From contig JBGPLH010000255.1 in assembly GCA_041486365.1 (NCBI GenBank), positions 1-5,131 of the forward strand: a DNA stretch of 5,131 nt, read 5' to 3'. A program made the translations under genes and the position numbers. Under the pieces are notes generated by a model that ran no database searches, had not been told where the DNA came from, and saw only the letters and a program-made list of their open reading frames with translations. Of the stretch, positions 1 to 5,131 are shown piece after piece (the stretch's first letter is position 1; every line of letters begins with the position of its first letter). The stretch is from JBGPLH01 sp041486365 [NCBI: Thermodesulfobacteriota bacterium]. Its GTDB lineage: Bacteria; JAUYMQ01.

Positions 1-1
1 G

Positions 2-1219
2 TTTCTCCCGCTCGACGACGAAACGCTGCTCGACCCGCTCAGGGTCTGGGGATGGAACCTGGTGCGACTCGTGCTCCAGTGGGAGGCCGCGGAGCCGGAG
101 CCGGGAAAGTTCGACGACGCCTACCTGGATCGGATGATCGCGCTGGCCCGGGCCTGTCACGCGCGCGGGCTCCACGTGATCGTCGACCTTCACCAGGACC
201 TCTTCTCCCGCCACTACGGCGGCGACGGCGCACCCGGATGGGCGCTCCCGCCGGAGCCCGGCGCCGCGCGGTTTGCCGGGCGGCAGTGGTTCGCGAACTA
301 CTTCTTCTCGGACGCCGTGATCGGCGCGCTCGATCGCTTCTGGCGGAACGCCGACGGGATCCAGGACCGCTACCACGAGATGCTCACCCACGTGGGGCGG
401 CGCTTCGGGACCGTTCCGGGCGTGCTCGGCTACGATCTCTTCAACGAGCCGGCCGGGCGTCCGCGAGACATGCTGCGTGGGAGATTCGAGCGCGAGACGC
501 TCGCCCTCTTCTACCGGCGCGCGATCGCGGCGGTGCGGCAGGGGGACGCGTCGCGGCTGGTGCTGATCGCGCCGTCGCCCCTGGCCGGCCTGGGGCATCC
601 CTGCCGGCTTCCCGCACTCCGGGAAAACGAGCTGGTCTATGCGCCGCACCTGTACGATGCCGTCGCGATCCTCACGGGGAAGCACCGCGGCCCGATCTCG
701 ACGGGTCCCCTGACCGCGGCGCGCCACGCCGCCACGGGGCGGAGGCTCGCGGCGCCGGTCCTCATCGGGGAGTTCGGCGTGCTCCACGGGCACGCGGGTG
801 GCCGCGCCATGATCGAGGCGCAGGTGCGCGACTTCGACGCGCGCTTCTTCTCCTGGGCGGCCTGGCACTACAACCCCTCCGAGGTGGACTGGAACGACGA
901 GGACGCGAGTCTGGTGACGGCCGACGGCCGGGAGCGCGACTTCCTCGCTCCGCTCATCCGCCCTTACGCACGCGCGATCGCCGGCCACCCCGTCTTTTGC
1001 CGCTTCGACTCCGTGGCCCATCGATTCAACTTCCGCTACGCTCCCGATTCCACGTGCGAAGCGCCCACGGAGATCCTGATCCCCCACCGGTCCTTCCACG
1101 CGGGAGCGTCGATCGTGGTGGAGGGAGCGGCCTGGCACAGGGACAGCGTGACGGGGGAGATGCTCATTGTGGATCCGGATTCCCGCGCGCGCGAGGTGCG
1201 CGTGACGGTGTCCGGATGA
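2..1219 (+). CDS. Glycoside hydrolase family 5, endoglycoceramidase-like (5' partial)
   Basis: This is a retaining beta-glycosidase of the GH5 (beta/alpha)8 fold. The reading frame is open to the window edge, so the N-terminus, including any signal peptide, is missing; 405 residues are visible (numbered from base 2). In order: a strand with the conserved Arg in NLVRLVLQW (R22), VDLHQD with the family His (H64), the acid/base Glu in LFNEPAG (E149), APHLYD (H216, Y218), the nucleophile Glu in LIGEFGV (E257), and an aromatic strand AAWHYNPSEVDW (W288). From about residue 320 a beta-rich tail, including PTEILIPHRSF, resembles the GH5 C-terminal sandwich domain of endoglycoceramidases. The LHQDLFSR-to-WALPP stretch also fits the endoglycoceramidase-related branch rather than classical cellulases. 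By family, such enzymes release the glycan from glycolipids or steryl glucosides, but the substrate here is not proved. Both catalytic Glu are present, so it should be active. Loss of roughly 40-100 N-terminal residues is an estimate. Confidence 0.88.
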   Translation, partial: FLPLDDETLLDPLRVWGWNLVRLVLQWEAAEPEPGKFDDAYLDRMIALARACHARGLHVIVDLHQDLFSRHYGGDGAPGWALPPEPGAARFAGRQWFANYFFSDAVIGALDRFWRNADGIQDRYHEMLTHVGRRFGTVPGVLGYDLFNEPAGRPRDMLRGRFERETLALFYRRAIAAVRQGDASRLVLIAPSPLAGLGHPCRLPALRENELVYAPHLYDAVAILTGKHRGPISTGPLTAARHAATGRRLAAPVLIGEFGVLHGHAGGRAMIEAQVRDFDARFFSWAAWHYNPSEVDWNDEDASLVTADGRERDFLAPLIRPYARAIAGHPVFCRFDSVAHRFNFRYAPDSTCEAPTEILIPHRSFHAGASIVVEGAAWHRDSVTGEMLIVDPDSRAREVRVTVSG

Positions 1220-1253
1220 GTGCCTTCACCGTGCCCCCACCGCTCTGAACGTC

Positions 1254-1266
1254 AGAGGAGGGAGGA
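1254..1266 (+). promoter_or_regulatory. Shine-Dalgarno of the alpha/beta hydrolase
   Basis: A purine-rich run, AGAGGAGGGAGGA, ends 4 bases before the ATG at 1271 and offers two overlapping anti-16S matches. It decides the start: the frame stays open upstream to a GTG at 1220 right after the GH5 stop, but that codon lacks such a site, and the extra residues (PSPCPHRSERQRRED) look non-coding. Confidence 0.8.
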
Positions 1267-1270
1267 TCGC

Positions 1271-2074
1271 ATGCCCGTCGCCCGCGTGAACGACATCGAC
1301 ATCGCCTACCAGATCACCGGCGCGGGCGAGCCCCTGGTGATGATCATGGGGATCACCGGCTCGAAGTGGCACTGGCTCGGCTTCGATCGGAGGCTCGGGC
1401 GGGAGTTCCTGGCGGTGAGCTTCGACAACCGCGGCGTGGGCGAGACGACGGCGCCGGAAGCGCTTTACACGATCCCGCAGATGGCGGACGACACGATCGG
1501 GCTCCTCGACGCCATCGGGATCGATCGCGCGCACGTGTTCGGGGTGAGCATGGGCGGGATGATCGCTCAGGAGATCGCGCTGTCACGCCCCGAGCGGGTG
1601 AAAACCCTGATCCTCGGCTGCACCAACTTCGGCGGGACGGCGCAGATCCTCCCCGCGGGCGAGGTCTACGAGCGCGCGTTCATCATCGCGGGCAAGAGCG
1701 CGGAGCAGGCGACCCGCGACATCCTGAGCGTGAACCTGACGCCCGCCTTCATGAAGAAGCGGCCCGACGGGGTGGAAGAGCTGGTGCGCTACGGAATGGA
1801 GCACCGTATGAAGAAGCACGCCCTGGCGGGCCAGCTCGCCGCCGTGACCATGCACGACACGGCTTCCCGCCTTCCCGCCATCACCGCCCCCACGCTCGTC
1901 CTTGCGGGCGACGCGGACGAGCTCATCCCGCCGCAGAACTCCGTCGAGATCTCAGGCCTCATTCCCCAGGCGCGGATCACCTTTTTCCCCGGCGTGGGCC
2001 ACATGTTCTGGATCGAAGCTCAGGAGGAGGCGGCGTTCCAGATCACGCGATTCATCCAGGGGCAGGGCGTGTAA
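1271..2074 (+). CDS. Alpha/beta-fold hydrolase
   Basis: A 267-residue single-domain serine hydrolase of the alpha/beta-hydrolase fold, a normal length for the esterase, enol-lactonase and non-haem haloperoxidase-like branch. The N-terminal beta-strands VNDIDIAYQITGAGEP lead to an oxyanion-loop segment MGITGS (about residues 26-31). FDNRGVGET (51-59) is the usual DxRGxG turn. The nucleophile elbow is GVSMGG with S93, the acid is D216 in AGDADELIPP, and the base is H244 in GVGHMFW, so the triad is complete. A charged cap region with MKKRPDGVEELVRYGMEHRMKK lies between strands 6 and 7. No signal peptide is seen, so it should be cytoplasmic. It starts 51 bases after the GH5 stop on the same strand with no obvious terminator between, so cotranscription is plausible. 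Substrate cannot be read from sequence; labels such as 3-oxoadipate enol-lactonase or BioH-like esterase would be over-specific. Confidence 0.9.
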   Translation: MPVARVNDIDIAYQITGAGEPLVMIMGITGSKWHWLGFDRRLGREFLAVSFDNRGVGETTAPEALYTIPQMADDTIGLLDAIGIDRAHVFGVSMGGMIAQEIALSRPERVKTLILGCTNFGGTAQILPAGEVYERAFIIAGKSAEQATRDILSVNLTPAFMKKRPDGVEELVRYGMEHRMKKHALAGQLAAVTMHDTASRLPAITAPTLVLAGDADELIPPQNSVEISGLIPQARITFFPGVGHMFWIEAQEEAAFQITRFIQGQGV

Positions 2075-2179
2075 CCTTGACGGCCCTGTCCGGTTCCCTC
2101 ATTCTGTAACCCCTGCGTCACCCCCCCGAAGTCGCATACCTCTCGGCCGGCATTCCGAGCTCCCCACCGGTCCGACGCC

Positions 2180-2185
2180 GGAGAG
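2180..2185 (+). promoter_or_regulatory. Shine-Dalgarno for the GTG start at 2192
   Basis: GGAGAG lies 6 bases before the GTG. That GTG is the first start codon after an in-frame TGA at 2078-2080, and it begins a textbook signal peptide; the next in-frame ATG (2264) would fall at the end of that signal and remove it. Together these support the non-ATG start. Confidence 0.65.
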
Positions 2186-2191
2186 TGGCCC

Positions 2192-2269
2192 GTGGCCCGA
2201 TTCCGTCCCTGCGCCTCGTTCGTCCTCATTACGCTCTCGGCATTTCTCGCGGCCGCTCCCGCGATGGCG
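2192..2269 (+). other. Signal peptide of the propeller protein
   Basis: The N-terminus MARFRP supplies two Arg. It is followed by a hydrophobic stretch (ASFVLITLSAFLAAAP) and an Ala-Met-Ala signal peptidase I site after residue 26. The only Cys (C7) comes before the hydrophobic core, so a lipoprotein signal is not supported. Sec-dependent export is inferred. Confidence 0.85.
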
Positions 2270-4654
2270 TTGCTACAACCGGGCGAGATCCTGTTCAACG
2301 AGCCGACGATCCACGGCGAGATCCTGCAGATGGATCCCGTGACCGCAGCCATCCGACATGTGACCGATGGCGGTTACCTCCCCTCCTCTCAAGGCCGGAT
2401 GGCCCTGGACGCGGGAGGCAACATCATCGTCGGGGCCGGGTCCAAGCTCGTTCGCGTCGATCCCTCGACCGGCGCCCAGACGCTCATCTCTTCGGGAGGC
2501 CTTCTTCATCAGATCGAGGGGCTGGCCATCGCGGCCGACGGCAGTTGCATCGTGGGCGACCTGGGCGCGTATCCGAACTACGTGCCCTCGATCGTCAAGA
2601 TCGAACCCATCTCGGGAACTCAATCACTTATCAGCTCCGGCGGGGGCCTCCGCCAGCCCTATGCGCTTCTACTGGAATCGCAGGGGACCATCCTCGTCAC
2701 CCGGACGGCATCGGGCAGCGACCCGGGCGCCATTCTCCGCGTGGATCCGATCACCGGCGCCCAGACGATCGCGTTCTCTGGAGGATTGATCCGCTCCCCC
2801 AGGGAAATCGTGTACGGCCCGGACGGGTTCATCTATCTCATCGACTCCACCGCGCTCGCGTATCAATGTCCAACCAACGCTTGCGGGGAGATCCTCCGGG
2901 TGAACCCATCGTCGGCGGAACAGACTCTCGTGTCCGCGGGGGGGGAGCTGACCAATCCTTTTGCGCTCGATTTCGATTCCGAGGGATCGATGCTGGTGAC
3001 GGACTATTGGGCAAACAGTCCGAAGGGGCCCAGGATGCTGAAGATCGATCCCGTCACCGGCGCGCAGTTCGTCTTCTCGTCGCGACTTGGTTCTTCCGCC
3101 GACGTTCTGGTCATGCCGGGTTTGCCCCTGCCCCCTCCCCCGGTCTGCGGAAACGATCGCATGGACCAGCCCTCGGAGTCCTGTGACGGATTGGCGAAGG
3201 GCACATGTCCGGGCGGCTGCAACGCGGACTGCACCTGCTTCGGTGGCCTGGAGCCCGGGGATGCGGTGCTCGTGGACACCATCTACGACGGCGTCTTTCG
3301 GATCGATCGCACGACCGGGGACCGAACGGTCCTTTCATCGAAAGATGTCGGATACGGTCCTTTGTGGAACGCTCCGCAGGGCCTGGGGATCGAGCGGGAC
3401 GGGAAAATCCTCGTGACAGACTACTCGCTAGGCGCACTCTTCGAGGTGGATCCGGCGACGGGCGACAGGAGACTCGCGGTTTCGGATCCCCCGCACGGTG
3501 TTCCGTTCGAATCCTCGAGCTTTCGAGCCTTGGACGTTACACTCGATGCAAATGGGCGGGTCTTCGTGACAACGGATTCCTTCCCCGCGCTGCAGCAAGT
3601 CGATCTGGTGAGCGGGAACCACACTTTCGTTTCTTACAGCGGGCTGGGAACCGGCCCCACCTTTCAGTATCCCGTGAGCCTCGTGGCCGAGCCCGAAGGA
3701 AATCTCCTCGTCGCGGTTCCGTATCAATCTGGAATTCTCCGGATTGATCCCTCCACGGGGAACCGCACGTTCATGTCGGGTGGTTCCTATCCCTACTCAG
3801 GTGGCTCGGGCACAGCTTTCTACCTTCCGGAAAGTATCGGGTTTGAGACAGATCTGAACCTTCTGGCCACGGATACCGGGGACGGAACGGGCCGCTGGCC
3901 CGCGCTCTTTCGCGTGATTCGGACGACGGGCGCCCGAATCCTGCTCTCCGGTTGCGTGTACCAGTATTCCCTGTCGTGCCCGCTCGTAGGGGGCGGACCG
4001 AAATTTTTCTATCCCCGCGGAGTCGCTGGGGAGCCGCAAGGAAATATCCTCGTCGGCGACACGTACCTGGACGCCCTCTTTCGCGTCGATCCGGTCACCG
4101 GGGATCGCGCGATCATCTCTTCTTCCACGATCGGGCACGGCCCGGAGCTGCTCGGTCCCTGGGACCTGGAGATCGTCCCCGCGAATCTCGATAGCGACGA
4201 CGATGGCCTCTCAGACGACGGCGATGGCTCGGGCACGGTCGGGGATCATCGGTGCGCGCCAGGGCAGACAACCGGATGCGACGACAACTGCCGCTTCGTC
4301 GCGAACGCCGGACAGAATGATTTCGACGGCGACTCCCAGGGCGACGCCTGCGACTCGGACGACGACAACGACGGCCTGGCCGACGCCGTCGAGACGAACA
4401 CGGGCGTCTTCCTCTCGGCCTCCGACACGGGGACGAACCCCCTCAACGCCGACTCTGATGGTGATGGATTCACGGATGGCGCCGAGGTCGCGGCTGGATC
4501 CGATCCGAACGACCCGGGCTCGCTCCCGCAAGTAGGCGCGATCCCCACGCTCGGGCCGACCGGTGTGTTCGTATTCATCCTCGCGTTGCTCGTCGCGGGT
4601 GGCCGCGCCCTTCGCCGGGATCCGGCGGGGCGCTCCGGAAGGGAGCGGGCCTGA
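2192..4654 (+). CDS. Exported double six-repeat beta-propeller protein with TSP3 tail and IPTL-like anchor
   Basis: An 820-residue secreted or surface protein whose function I do not recognise. Residues 1-26 are a signal peptide (basic start, hydrophobic core, AMA cleavage site). Residues 29-307 and 354-663 each hold six repeats of about 48-57 residues built as 'dG-x-I-L-V-x-D ... I-x-R-V-D-P-x-T-G-x-x-T-x-x-S-x-G-G', the pattern of NHL/SMP-30-like propeller blades. Between them is a Pro-rich hinge and a six-Cys linker (319-349). Residues 667-779 carry Asp-rich TSP3-type calcium motifs, and 784-809 an IPTL-like hydrophobic sorting anchor with an Arg pair. Besides the linker, paired cysteines occur at 226/231, 588/596 and in the TSP3 region (688, 696, 700, 720), fitting an oxidising location; C119 has no obvious partner. 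No catalytic motif is visible, so a binding, scaffold or adhesion role is only a guess. A 117-base gap upstream and a strong hairpin downstream suggest a monocistronic unit. Confidence 0.88.
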   Translation: MARFRPCASFVLITLSAFLAAAPAMALLQPGEILFNEPTIHGEILQMDPVTAAIRHVTDGGYLPSSQGRMALDAGGNIIVGAGSKLVRVDPSTGAQTLISSGGLLHQIEGLAIAADGSCIVGDLGAYPNYVPSIVKIEPISGTQSLISSGGGLRQPYALLLESQGTILVTRTASGSDPGAILRVDPITGAQTIAFSGGLIRSPREIVYGPDGFIYLIDSTALAYQCPTNACGEILRVNPSSAEQTLVSAGGELTNPFALDFDSEGSMLVTDYWANSPKGPRMLKIDPVTGAQFVFSSRLGSSADVLVMPGLPLPPPPVCGNDRMDQPSESCDGLAKGTCPGGCNADCTCFGGLEPGDAVLVDTIYDGVFRIDRTTGDRTVLSSKDVGYGPLWNAPQGLGIERDGKILVTDYSLGALFEVDPATGDRRLAVSDPPHGVPFESSSFRALDVTLDANGRVFVTTDSFPALQQVDLVSGNHTFVSYSGLGTGPTFQYPVSLVAEPEGNLLVAVPYQSGILRIDPSTGNRTFMSGGSYPYSGGSGTAFYLPESIGFETDLNLLATDTGDGTGRWPALFRVIRTTGARILLSGCVYQYSLSCPLVGGGPKFFYPRGVAGEPQGNILVGDTYLDALFRVDPVTGDRAIISSSTIGHGPELLGPWDLEIVPANLDSDDDGLSDDGDGSGTVGDHRCAPGQTTGCDDNCRFVANAGQNDFDGDSQGDACDSDDDNDGLADAVETNTGVFLSASDTGTNPLNADSDGDGFTDGAEVAAGSDPNDPGSLPQVGAIPTLGPTGVFVFILALLVAGGRALRRDPAGRSGRERA
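2276..3112 (+). repeat. First six-repeat propeller half
   Basis: Six units, with the 'V-D-P-x-T-G' turn at residues 48, 90, 138, 185, 238 and 286 (QMDPVT, RVDPST, KIEPIS, RVDPIT, RVNPSS, KIDPVT). Spacing is 42-53 residues. After the turn this half favours A-Q-T (GAQT, GTQS, GAQT, AEQT, GAQF) and mostly a Ser-x-Gly-Gly end. At the DNA level the core ACCGGCGC(C/G)CAG recurs at units 2, 4 and 6, so some copies remain close in nucleotide sequence. Unit 5 carries a short insert with two Cys (226 and 231). Confidence 0.8.
3146..3238 (+). other. Six-cysteine linker between propeller halves
   Basis: After a Pro-rich hinge (LPLPPPP) comes a compact module with Cys at residues 319, 331, 339, 343, 347 and 349, and the core CGN, QPSESCDG, CPGGC, CTC. 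It resembles the short Cys-rich repeats common in delta-proteobacterial and Myxococcus-type extracellular proteins. Three disulfides are likely (inference). It appears once and exactly separates the two repeat arrays. Confidence 0.7.
3251..4180 (+). repeat. Second six-repeat propeller half
   Basis: Six units with the turn at about residues 372, 420, 471, 519, 576 and 633 (RIDRTT, EVDPAT, QVDLVS, RIDPST, RVIRTT, RVDPVT). Spacing is 48-57 residues, slightly longer than in the first half. After the turn this half favours G-D/N-R (GDRT, GDRR, GNHT, GNRT, GARI, GDRA). The half opens with EPGDAVLVD, matching the QPGEILF entry of the first half. The fifth unit is the most degenerate: it lacks the Asp-Pro and the 'dG' of the preceding strand, and it precedes a two-Cys loop (588 and 596). 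Confidence 0.8.
4190..4528 (+). other. Thrombospondin type-3-like calcium-binding region
   Basis: Asp-rich motifs follow one another: DSDDDGLSDDGDGSG, then CDDNC with a spacer to DFDGDSQGDACD, then DSDDDNDGLAD, and a last unit, NADSDGDGFTDGAEV, leading to GSDPNDPGS. The DxDxDG spacing is that of TSP3 calcium loops. The Cys at 688, 696, 700 and 720 fit two disulfides. In bacterial surface proteins such regions are usually rigid calcium-dependent stalks between a folded domain and a C-terminal anchor, which matches the position here. Confidence 0.85.
4541..4654 (+). other. IPTL-CTERM-like sorting signal and membrane anchor
   Basis: The C-terminus has AIPTL, then a hydrophobic helix (VFVFILALLVAGG) and a basic end (RALRRD). 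This is the three-part layout of the IPTL-CTERM family, a variant of PEP-CTERM thought to be handled by exosortase H-type enzymes. The family consensus is IPTLxxWG; here it reads IPTLGPTG, so the Trp is missing. Eleven polar residues follow the Arg pair, a longer tail than usual. No sortase-like gene is in the window. Confidence 0.7.
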
Positions 4655-4672
4655 CCGAGCCCACGGACAAGA

Positions 4673-4700
4673 GAGAGGCGCTCCTTTCGGAGCGCCTCTC
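4673..4700. terminator. Perfect 12-bp hairpin between convergent genes
   Basis: GAGAGGCGCTCC (4673-4684) and its exact reverse complement (4689-4700) flank a four-base loop. It starts 18 bases after the stop of the propeller gene. Read on the + strand the loop is TTTC and no T-run follows. Read on the - strand the loop is GAAA, a GNRA tetraloop, and TTGTCCGT follows. It probably stops transcription from both sides, which is an inference because neither side has a classical U-tract. Confidence 0.7.
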
Positions 4701-4721
4701 GGCTGATGCCCAGGGGAAAGC

Positions 4722-4735
4722 GGGACGCAAGTCCC
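4722..4735. repeat. Small inverted repeat with GCAA loop
   Basis: GGGAC and GTCCC flank the loop GCAA on the + strand, and CTCTT follows shortly after. An alternative pairing, AGGGGA (4712-4717) with TCCCCT (4732-4737), uses the same region. It is a weak, secondary hairpin in the terminator zone. Confidence 0.35.
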
Positions 4736-4753
4736 CTCTTCGCCTCCGGAGGA

Positions 4754-4771
4754 GCCGGCGCGGGGGCCGGC
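4754..4771. repeat. GC-rich inverted repeat just past the small minus-strand gene
   Basis: GCCGGC (4754-4759) pairs with GCCGGC (4766-4771) around a six-base loop; immediately beside it is the palindrome CCTCCGGAGG (4743-4752). It begins directly after the stop of the minus-strand gene and could help end its transcript, but no T-run follows on either strand. Confidence 0.35.
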
Positions 4772-4772
4772 C

Positions 4773-4970
4773 TCAGGCCTCGTTGGCTTCGCAGAGCGCC
4801 TTTCCGAGGTCGATGCCGGTCAGTCGCTCGGATACCGAAGGAGAGCTTTTGTCGCCGCTCGGGCCTCGCTCATGGGGCGCGGTCGACTCCGCCTCGAGCT
4901 CGTACTCGCACACGGGGGGCAGATCCTTCCGGGACACCGTCTCCTGCAACGCCTGGATGGGGGGATACAT
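4773..4970 (-). CDS. Small acidic protein of unknown function
   Basis: A 65-residue protein that I do not recognise. The start at 4970 is chosen because AAGAGGAG (4979-4986 on the + numbering) lies 8 bases upstream. A longer reading from the ATG at 5060 would add about 30 low-complexity residues with only a weak site. Codons mostly end in G or C like the neighbouring genes, supporting real coding. It has 12 acidic and 6 basic residues. An N-terminal helix-like part (YPPIQALQETVSRKD) is followed by the alternating CEYELEAES, a Gly/Ser/Pro-rich middle, and a C-terminal ERLTGIDLGKALCEANEA. Two Cys (21 and 60) are present. There is no signal peptide and no membrane segment. It converges on the propeller gene and shares the hairpin zone. 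A regulatory or peptide-precursor role is possible, but nothing in the sequence proves it. Confidence 0.6.
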   Translation of the reverse strand: MYPPIQALQETVSRKDLPPVCEYELEAESTAPHERGPSGDKSSPSVSERLTGIDLGKALCEANEA

Positions 4971-4978
4971 GGCGGTCG

Positions 4979-4986
4979 CTCCTCTT
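4979..4986 (-). promoter_or_regulatory. Shine-Dalgarno of the small minus-strand gene
   Basis: Read on the - strand, AAGAGGAG stands 8 bases before the ATG at 4970. It is the best site for any start in this frame and fixes the 65-residue reading. Confidence 0.65.
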
Positions 4987-5131
4987 CTGGCAGCCTGGGC
5001 TTCCGGCCTCGGTTGCCCGCCTTGCCCTTGATCAGTCTCTCTTCCCATCCTGATGTGCATCAAGCGTGCCGCCTCTTGCGGCTCCGGGACGGTCTTCGTC
5101 GAACGCTCATGAAATCAGGAAGTTGACGAGA

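Noticed and set aside
52-1248. Long +1-frame reading across the GH5 gene, rich in Arg, Ala and Pro
   Set aside because: It is a typical shadow of a GC-rich gene; the real frame has both catalytic Glu motifs and family sequence throughout.
1243-1255. Inverted repeat TCTGA-ACG-TCAGA between the GH5 and hydrolase genes
   Set aside because: A five-base stem overlapping the Shine-Dalgarno with no T-run is too weak to call a terminator or operator.
1220-1270. N-terminal extension of the alpha/beta hydrolase from the GTG at 1220
   Set aside because: No ribosome site precedes the GTG, the added residues are Arg/Pro/Ser-rich and unlike the family, and the ATG at 1271 has a strong Shine-Dalgarno and begins exactly where the fold begins.
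2077-2105. Possible sigma-70-type promoter before the propeller gene: TTGACG, 17 bases, CATTCT
   Set aside because: The -35 match is good, but the -10 matches the consensus at only three of six positions. In GC-rich DNA of an unknown taxon this is not enough.
2-4654. All three plus-strand genes lie in the same reading frame
   Set aside because: The chance of this is about one in nine. Stop codons at 1217, 2072 and 2078 separate them and each gene has its own start signal, so a broken giant gene is not supported.
5060-5131. Minus-strand frame entering from the window edge and ending TGA at 5060, overlapping an ATG (TGATG)
   Set aside because: Only 23 residues are visible, mostly Arg with mixed rare codons, and nothing resembles a known C-terminus. 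The TGATG overlap may be chance, and the small gene's better start is 90 bases further on.
4971-5131. Plus-strand frames across the small minus-strand gene and its upstream region
   Set aside because: No Shine-Dalgarno, no recognisable residues, and they overlap the better-supported minus-strand frame or run into non-coding sequence.

Overview
The window reads as a GC-rich bacterial chromosome fragment with strongly G/C-ending codons. It shows no mobile element, tRNA, rRNA or CRISPR. The best lineage hint is the third gene. It joins a Cys-rich linker of the 'CGN...QPSE.CDG..CP..C...C.C' kind, a thrombospondin type-3 tail with the 'GDGSG..GD..C..G.T.GCDDNC' arrangement, and an IPTL-like C-terminal anchor. 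I associate that mix with uncultivated delta-proteobacterial, Binatota or Myxococcota-like and related metagenomic lineages. This is an inference from style and does not identify a taxon.

Layout, left to right. (1) Bases 2-1219, + strand: the C-terminal 405 residues of a glycoside hydrolase family 5 enzyme of the endoglycoceramidase-like type, cut off at its 5' end by the window edge. (2) Bases 1271-2074, +: a complete alpha/beta hydrolase with an intact Ser-Asp-His triad and a strong Shine-Dalgarno, 51 bases after the GH5 stop and possibly cotranscribed with it. (3) Bases 2192-4654, +: an 820-residue exported protein. In order it has a signal peptide, a six-repeat propeller-like half, a six-cysteine linker, a second six-repeat propeller-like half, a calcium-binding type TSP3 region, and an IPTL-CTERM-like membrane anchor and sorting signal. 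(4) Bases 4673-4700: a perfect 12-bp hairpin with a 4-base loop between convergent genes, followed by smaller hairpins. (5) Bases 4773-4970, - strand: a small acidic 65-residue protein of unknown function with a good ribosome binding site. Bases 4971-5131 hold nothing I can support firmly.

There is no sign that the genes form one pathway. The GH5 and alpha/beta hydrolase genes could be a short hydrolytic operon. The propeller gene follows a 117-base gap and is probably its own unit, making a surface or envelope protein whose partners are unknown. The items most worth following up are the 6+6 repeat architecture with half-specific repeat signatures, its atypical sorting signal, and the unrecognised small acidic protein.
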